Assembly (NCBI RefSeq): GCF_024391045.1
Contig: NZ_JANFCZ010000022.1
Coordinates: 1-64,000, forward strand
Source of the DNA: Pseudarthrobacter sulfonivorans
Lineage (GTDB): Bacteria > Actinomycetota > Actinomycetes > Actinomycetales > Micrococcaceae
Length of the DNA stretch: 64,000 nucleotides
Direction of reading: 5' to 3'
Shown: piece by piece, positions 60,789 to 64,000 of the stretch
How positions within the stretch are numbered: position 1 is the first letter of the stretch
How the letters are laid out: each line of letters begins with the position of its first letter
The notes under the pieces: generated by a model
Databases searched by the model: none
Seen by the model: the letters and a program-made list of their open reading frames with translations, nothing else
Told to the model about the DNA's origin: nothing
Program-made: the position numbers and the translations under genes

Positions 60789-61082
60789 ATGGCCGGACAT
60801 TTTGAGCTGGTGGATGCGCCTGACGGCGGTTACAGGGTGAGGATGCTTGACGGCTCCGGGGGCCTGATGGCGATCTCGGTGACCTTTCCCACGAAACGCG
60901 CCGCCGTGGCCGGGATCGCCATGGCCCGTGAGATTGCCGGTACCGGGCTTATCAGGGACTGCAGCATGAAGGGTGCCGGGGCAGTGATCCGGGACAAGGT
61001 CCGTCCCCTGCCGTTGCCGAAGGACGGTTCGGGATCGAGGGGCAGGAAGGTTTCCAAAGCCCCGCGCACTACGGTCGGGTGA
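60789..61082 (+). CDS. DUF1508/YegP-like protein
   Basis: 97 aa. Begins with the YegP-type fold (FELVDAPDGGYRVRMLDGSGGLMAIS) and a second similar segment. The C-terminal 25 residues are basic (RGRKVSKAP). Small stress-associated family with no known activity. The stop overlaps the HAD start (TGATG), indicating an operon. Confidence 0.8.
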   Translation: MAGHFELVDAPDGGYRVRMLDGSGGLMAISVTFPTKRAAVAGIAMAREIAGTGLIRDCSMKGAGAVIRDKVRPLPLPKDGSGSRGRKVSKAPRTTVG

Positions 61083-61792
61083 TGGTGCCGCAGAGTAACG
61101 GCCCGGCCTCCTGGTGGCGGGGCGCCGTCCTGTTTGATGTTGACGGAACGCTGGTGGACTCCGCCTACCTGCACACGGTGGCGTGGTGGCACGCATTCCG
61201 CCAGCACCAGCATGAGGTGCCCATGGCGGCGATCCATTGGTGCGTGGGGATGGGCGGCGACAGGCTGGTGGACAGGCTCCTGCCCGCGGACCGCGACCGG
61301 GAGGCCGACGCGGAAATCATGGCGAGCCATGCGGCGGTGTTCGCCACAAACTGGCCGTCGCTGACCGCGTTCGACGGCGCCAAGGACCTGCTTGCCCAGT
61401 GCCACGCCGGGGGACTCGCCGTCGCCCTGGCGTCGTCCGCGCGCCGGGAGGACCTGGCGGCGAACCGCGCGGCGCTCGCCGCGGATGCCTATATCCACGC
61501 GGCTACCAGCTCCAACGACGCTGAGGAAAGCAAACCCGCCCCGGACATCCTGGCGGCGGCCCTGGAAGCCGTGGGCGGAGCGACGGCCAACGCCGTCTAC
61601 GTCGGGGACGCGGTGTGGGACATGAAAGCCGCCGCCGCCCTGGGTGTCCCGTCCATCGGCGTCACCTGCGGCGGCCGGAGCGCGGCGGAGCTGTTCGACG
61701 CCGGCGCGGCGGAGGTCTACGCCGGGCCGCGGGATCTGCTCGATAACCTCCAGGCCAGCGCCATCGGCAGGCTCCTCGCCCTCCCAAGCTAA
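61082..61792 (+). CDS. HAD-family phosphatase
   Basis: 236 aa. Motif I FDVDGTLVDS, motif II ALASSARRED, and GDAVWDMKAA (motif IV) place it in the HAD hydrolases, subfamily of phosphoglycolate phosphatase/beta-phosphoglucomutase type. It probably dephosphorylates a small sugar phosphate. Coupled to the DUF1508 gene by a 1-bp overlap. Confidence 0.92.
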   Translation: MVPQSNGPASWWRGAVLFDVDGTLVDSAYLHTVAWWHAFRQHQHEVPMAAIHWCVGMGGDRLVDRLLPADRDREADAEIMASHAAVFATNWPSLTAFDGAKDLLAQCHAGGLAVALASSARREDLAANRAALAADAYIHAATSSNDAEESKPAPDILAAALEAVGGATANAVYVGDAVWDMKAAAALGVPSIGVTCGGRSAAELFDAGAAEVYAGPRDLLDNLQASAIGRLLALPS

Positions 61793-61817
61793 CCCTCCCG
61801 GAAGGGACGGGGGAGTG

Positions 61818-62195
61818 CTACAGCGGCAGGACTGCTGAGAGGTCCGCGCGCAGCCCCGAGGCGGCCACCCGGTGGGCCGCGACTGCGTCCGCCCACGTCA
61901 ACCGGCCCGTCACCAGCGACAGCCAGGTGGCGGCGTCGCACTCAATCACGTTCGGCGGGGTGCCGCGGGTGTGCCGCGGCCCCTCCACGCACTGGGTGAC
62001 GCCGAAGGGCGGTACCCGTACCTCCACCGAATTGCCCGGCGCCCGGGCAGTCAGCTCCTCCAGCGTGTAGCGCACGGCAGTGGCCGTGACGCTGCGGGAG
62101 AGAGGAACGTCCGACGGCGTCGCGGCGGCTTCCTGCCACGCGGCCAGTGCCGCTTTTCCTTCGTCAATGCCGATCCGGCGGCGCGCGATGGCCAC
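61818..62195 (-). CDS. Sterol-carrier-like protein
   Basis: 125 aa. The fold is read from [55 protein letters not shown], which has the pattern of actinobacterial sterol-carrier family proteins (SCP2-like). It may bind a lipid or acyl group. The asparaginase gene ends 3 bp upstream on the same strand. Assignment is by pattern only. Confidence 0.72.
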   Translation of the reverse strand: MAIARRRIGIDEGKAALAAWQEAAATPSDVPLSRSVTATAVRYTLEELTARAPGNSVEVRVPPFGVTQCVEGPRHTRGTPPNVIECDAATWLSLVTGRLTWADAVAAHRVAASGLRADLSAVLPL

Positions 62196-62197
62196 GG

Positions 62198-63214
62198 CTA
62201 GTCCAGCAGCGCGGACACAGCCGGGCCCAGCCGGATCTTGCCGACCGGGTGGCCGCCGCCGAGGACGGGGTCAACCACCTTTTCCAGGACGCTGGACACC
62301 CCGGGGATGTCCACTGCGCCGACGGCGGCGAGCAGGGTCAGGCCCACCAGCGAGGTGGCGCGCAGGTTCCCGTCCAGCATTTTGACCGCCACCGAGACGC
62401 CCTGGGGTGTGGCCATGGCGAGCACTCCCTCGGCCCCGATCTTGGCGATAATCCCCAGCTCGTCCATCACCACCGTGTTCGCCTCGCCCCGGCCCTGCAC
62501 GGCCCAGGGGTAGTCGAGCATGGAAGTGGCGATGGTGGCGGCCCGGGCGTTGGAGTTCTTGTCGCCGGGTGCCTTGGCCAGCATTGAATAGGCGCGGGCC
62601 AGGCCGGTCAGGGAAATGGCGGCCACCGGGGCGCCGCAGCCGTCAATGCCCAGGTGGGCGATCTGTTCGCCGCTGTATTCCTCAATGACGCTGCGGACGC
62701 GCTGCTGGAGCGGATGGTTCGGCTCCAGGTAGCTGTGGGTGTCCCAGCCGTTTTCGGTGCACGCCCACAGGAATGCGGCGTGTTTCCCGGAGCAGTTGAA
62801 CGCAAGCTTGGACCGGCCCCTGTCGGAGCGCAGCAACCAGTTGCGGGCCGTCTCGTCCTGGGGCCAGGCGGCGGGGCATAAGAGCTGGTCTTCTTTGACG
62901 CCGGCGGCCTTCAGCATCCCCTCCACCACGTCCATGTGGTCCAGGGAGCCCACATGGCTGCCGCAGGCCACCGCCACCTGGGCGCCGCGCAGCGGGACAC
63001 CGGCCTGCATGGACGCCAGCGCCTGCAGGGGTTTGAGCGAGGACCGGGCGAAAATGGGAGTTCGGATGTCGCCGAGTTCGGTGACAACCGACCCGTCGGC
63101 GGAGAGGACGACGGCGGAGCCGATGTGCCGGGACTCAACGAAGCCGCTGCGTTCAACAACGGCGAGTTCGACGGCGGAGTCCACAGTGAAAGTGGCATGC
63201 GGGTTGTGCGGCAT
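62198..63214 (-). CDS. Asparaginase (type II, COG4448-like)
   Basis: 338 aa. The family features are [57 protein letters not shown] and [14 protein letters not shown]. It should hydrolyse L-asparagine to aspartate and ammonia in the cytoplasm. The following sterol-carrier-like gene starts 3 bp after its stop. No signal peptide. Confidence 0.88.
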   Translation of the reverse strand: MPHNPHATFTVDSAVELAVVERSGFVESRHIGSAVVLSADGSVVTELGDIRTPIFARSSLKPLQALASMQAGVPLRGAQVAVACGSHVGSLDHMDVVEGMLKAAGVKEDQLLCPAAWPQDETARNWLLRSDRGRSKLAFNCSGKHAAFLWACTENGWDTHSYLEPNHPLQQRVRSVIEEYSGEQIAHLGIDGCGAPVAAISLTGLARAYSMLAKAPGDKNSNARAATIATSMLDYPWAVQGRGEANTVVMDELGIIAKIGAEGVLAMATPQGVSVAVKMLDGNLRATSLVGLTLLAAVGAVDIPGVSSVLEKVVDPVLGGGHPVGKIRLGPAVSALLD

Positions 63215-63250
63215 GATGCCAGTCTAGGGGCGCACCCGCCGATTTCCGGG

Positions 63251-64000
63251 CTACTCCACGGTGACCATGACCGACTGCCAGCCGGACGCGCCGTCGGGTA
63301 CGGGATCGGCCCGCTGGTCCGTTTGCACCTCGCCGGTCCCGTCGGTGGCCCTGACCTTGATGTAGTGCGGTCCCGGTGCAGCATCCCAGTCGAAGGACCA
63401 CTGGCGCCAGGTGATCAGGGACGCCTCGCTGGACAGCACTGCCTCGGCCCAGGGGTTGTTGTCGATCTGGACTTCCACCTTGGTGATGCCGCGGGTCTGT
63501 GCCCAGGCCGTGCCGCCGATGGCCACGCGACCGGCCGGTACTTTGGCGAAGGATTTGGGCACCTCCACCCGGGCCATGGTCTTGATGGGGCCCCGTTCCG
63601 ACCAGCCGCGCTGGGTCCAGTAGGCCTTGCTGTCCGCGAAGCGCGTCACCTCCAGGTCCACCACCCACTTGGTGGCGGAGACGAACCCGTAAAGCCCCGG
63701 CACCACCATGCGCACCGGGTAGCCGTGTTCGAGCGGCAGGGGTTCGCCGTTCATGCCGATCGCCAGCATGGCATCGCGGTCATCCTGCAGGACCTCCAAG
63801 GGAGTGGAGGCGCTGAACCCGTCGATCGACGTCGAGAGGACCATGTCCGCACCCGACTGGGGCCGGGCCCGCTTGAGCACCTCACGGATGGGCAGTCCCA
63901 ACCACTTCGCGTTGCCGGCCAGGTTTCCGCCCACGGGATTGGACACGCAGGTGAGGGTTACGTGCGATTCGATGAGATCGGCGTCGAGCAGGTCCTGGAA
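63251..64000 (-). CDS. Molybdopterin-dependent oxidoreductase, sulfite-oxidase family (5'-truncated)
   Basis: The frame runs to the window end without a start, so the protein is at least 250 aa and continues beyond. LTCVSN holds the Cys that ligates molybdenum (codon 63,947-63,949), followed by GNAKWLGLPI and the Mo-cofactor segment. The C-terminal half is the dimerisation domain (VPKSFAKVPAGRVAIGGTAWAQTRGITKVEVQI). It is probably an export-type sulfite-oxidase-like enzyme, but the N-terminal signal and haem regions are not in view. Confidence 0.9.
   Translation of the reverse strand, partial: FQDLLDADLIESHVTLTCVSNPVGGNLAGNAKWLGLPIREVLKRARPQSGADMVLSTSIDGFSASTPLEVLQDDRDAMLAIGMNGEPLPLEHGYPVRMVVPGLYGFVSATKWVVDLEVTRFADSKAYWTQRGWSERGPIKTMARVEVPKSFAKVPAGRVAIGGTAWAQTRGITKVEVQIDNNPWAEAVLSSEASLITWRQWSFDWDAAPGPHYIKVRATDGTGEVQTDQRADPVPDGASGWQSVMVTVE

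Overview
The window is GC-rich, densely coded DNA from an actinobacterium. The gene content (narGHJI with a Micrococcaceae-like NarG, DesA3/Rv3230c-type desaturase pair, DUF2630, DUF202 pair, sterol-carrier-like protein, AlkC-type glycosylase, HspR-like MerR, MsiK-style sugar importer without an ATPase) suggests Arthrobacter/Pseudarthrobacter or a close relative. This is inference; no rRNA, tRNA, CRISPR array, insertion sequence or phage gene was recognised.

Layout. (1) 1-13,065: a PadR regulator with a GFGP-repeat N-terminus, then a large divergent catabolic module. The minus-strand arm (7704 to 818) encodes two phosphotriesterase-fold proteins (one with most metal ligands lost), an FAD monooxygenase, an HSL-type esterase, a metallo-beta-lactamase hydrolase and a CocE-type esterase. 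The plus-strand arm (8005-12,347) encodes an MFS transporter and a complete three-component cytochrome P450 system. A TetR regulator (12,448) follows. Both promoters lie on an inverted 20-bp operator-like repeat, so the two arms are probably co-regulated. The substrate is unknown. (2) 13,066-15,382: ammonium transporter, DUF2630 protein and a small membrane protein. (3) 15,465-23,618: respiratory nitrate reductase narGHJI and a NarK-type transporter, with a terminator-like hairpin inside narG. (4) 23,632-27,675: small membrane proteins and a fatty-acid desaturase with its reductase; the reductase start is coupled to a 10-codon leader ORF. (5) 27,739-32,786: a CstR-type persulfide sensor and a sulfur-detoxification operon (rhodaneses, TauE/SafE exporter, CstB-like persulfide dioxygenase, MFS), with four CsoR/CstR-like operators. 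(6) 32,802-36,839: hydrolase, repeats, lytic transglycosylase, lone receiver domain, DUF488 and GAF-ANTAR proteins.

(7) 37,264-40,391: four adjacent secreted proteins with SipW-type or related signal sequences and a possible shared disulfide-bearing beta domain, behind a 424-bp gene-free leader region. (8) 40,537-49,039: an extra adenylate kinase, an SDR epimerase-like protein and a GntR/FCD-controlled sugar-acid locus (ABC importer without ATPase, galactonate-type dehydratase, KDPG/KDPGal aldolase, PfkB kinase), i.e. a De Ley-Doudoroff-type route. (9) 49,072-55,252: SDR, AlkC-like DNA repair protein, PAP2 phosphatase and a stress module (MerR, Hsp20, J-domain protein, unknown protein, AAA ATPase). 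(10) 55,348-64,000: GH1 beta-glucosidase, App1-like phosphatase, DUF72, GH15, DUF1508, HAD phosphatase, sterol-carrier-like protein, asparaginase and a sulfite-oxidase-family protein cut by the window end.

The most novel-looking parts are the divergent P450/phosphotriesterase module, the secreted four-gene cluster, the narG hairpin and the leader-peptide coupling before the desaturase reductase. All functional calls come from reading motifs; no database search was run.
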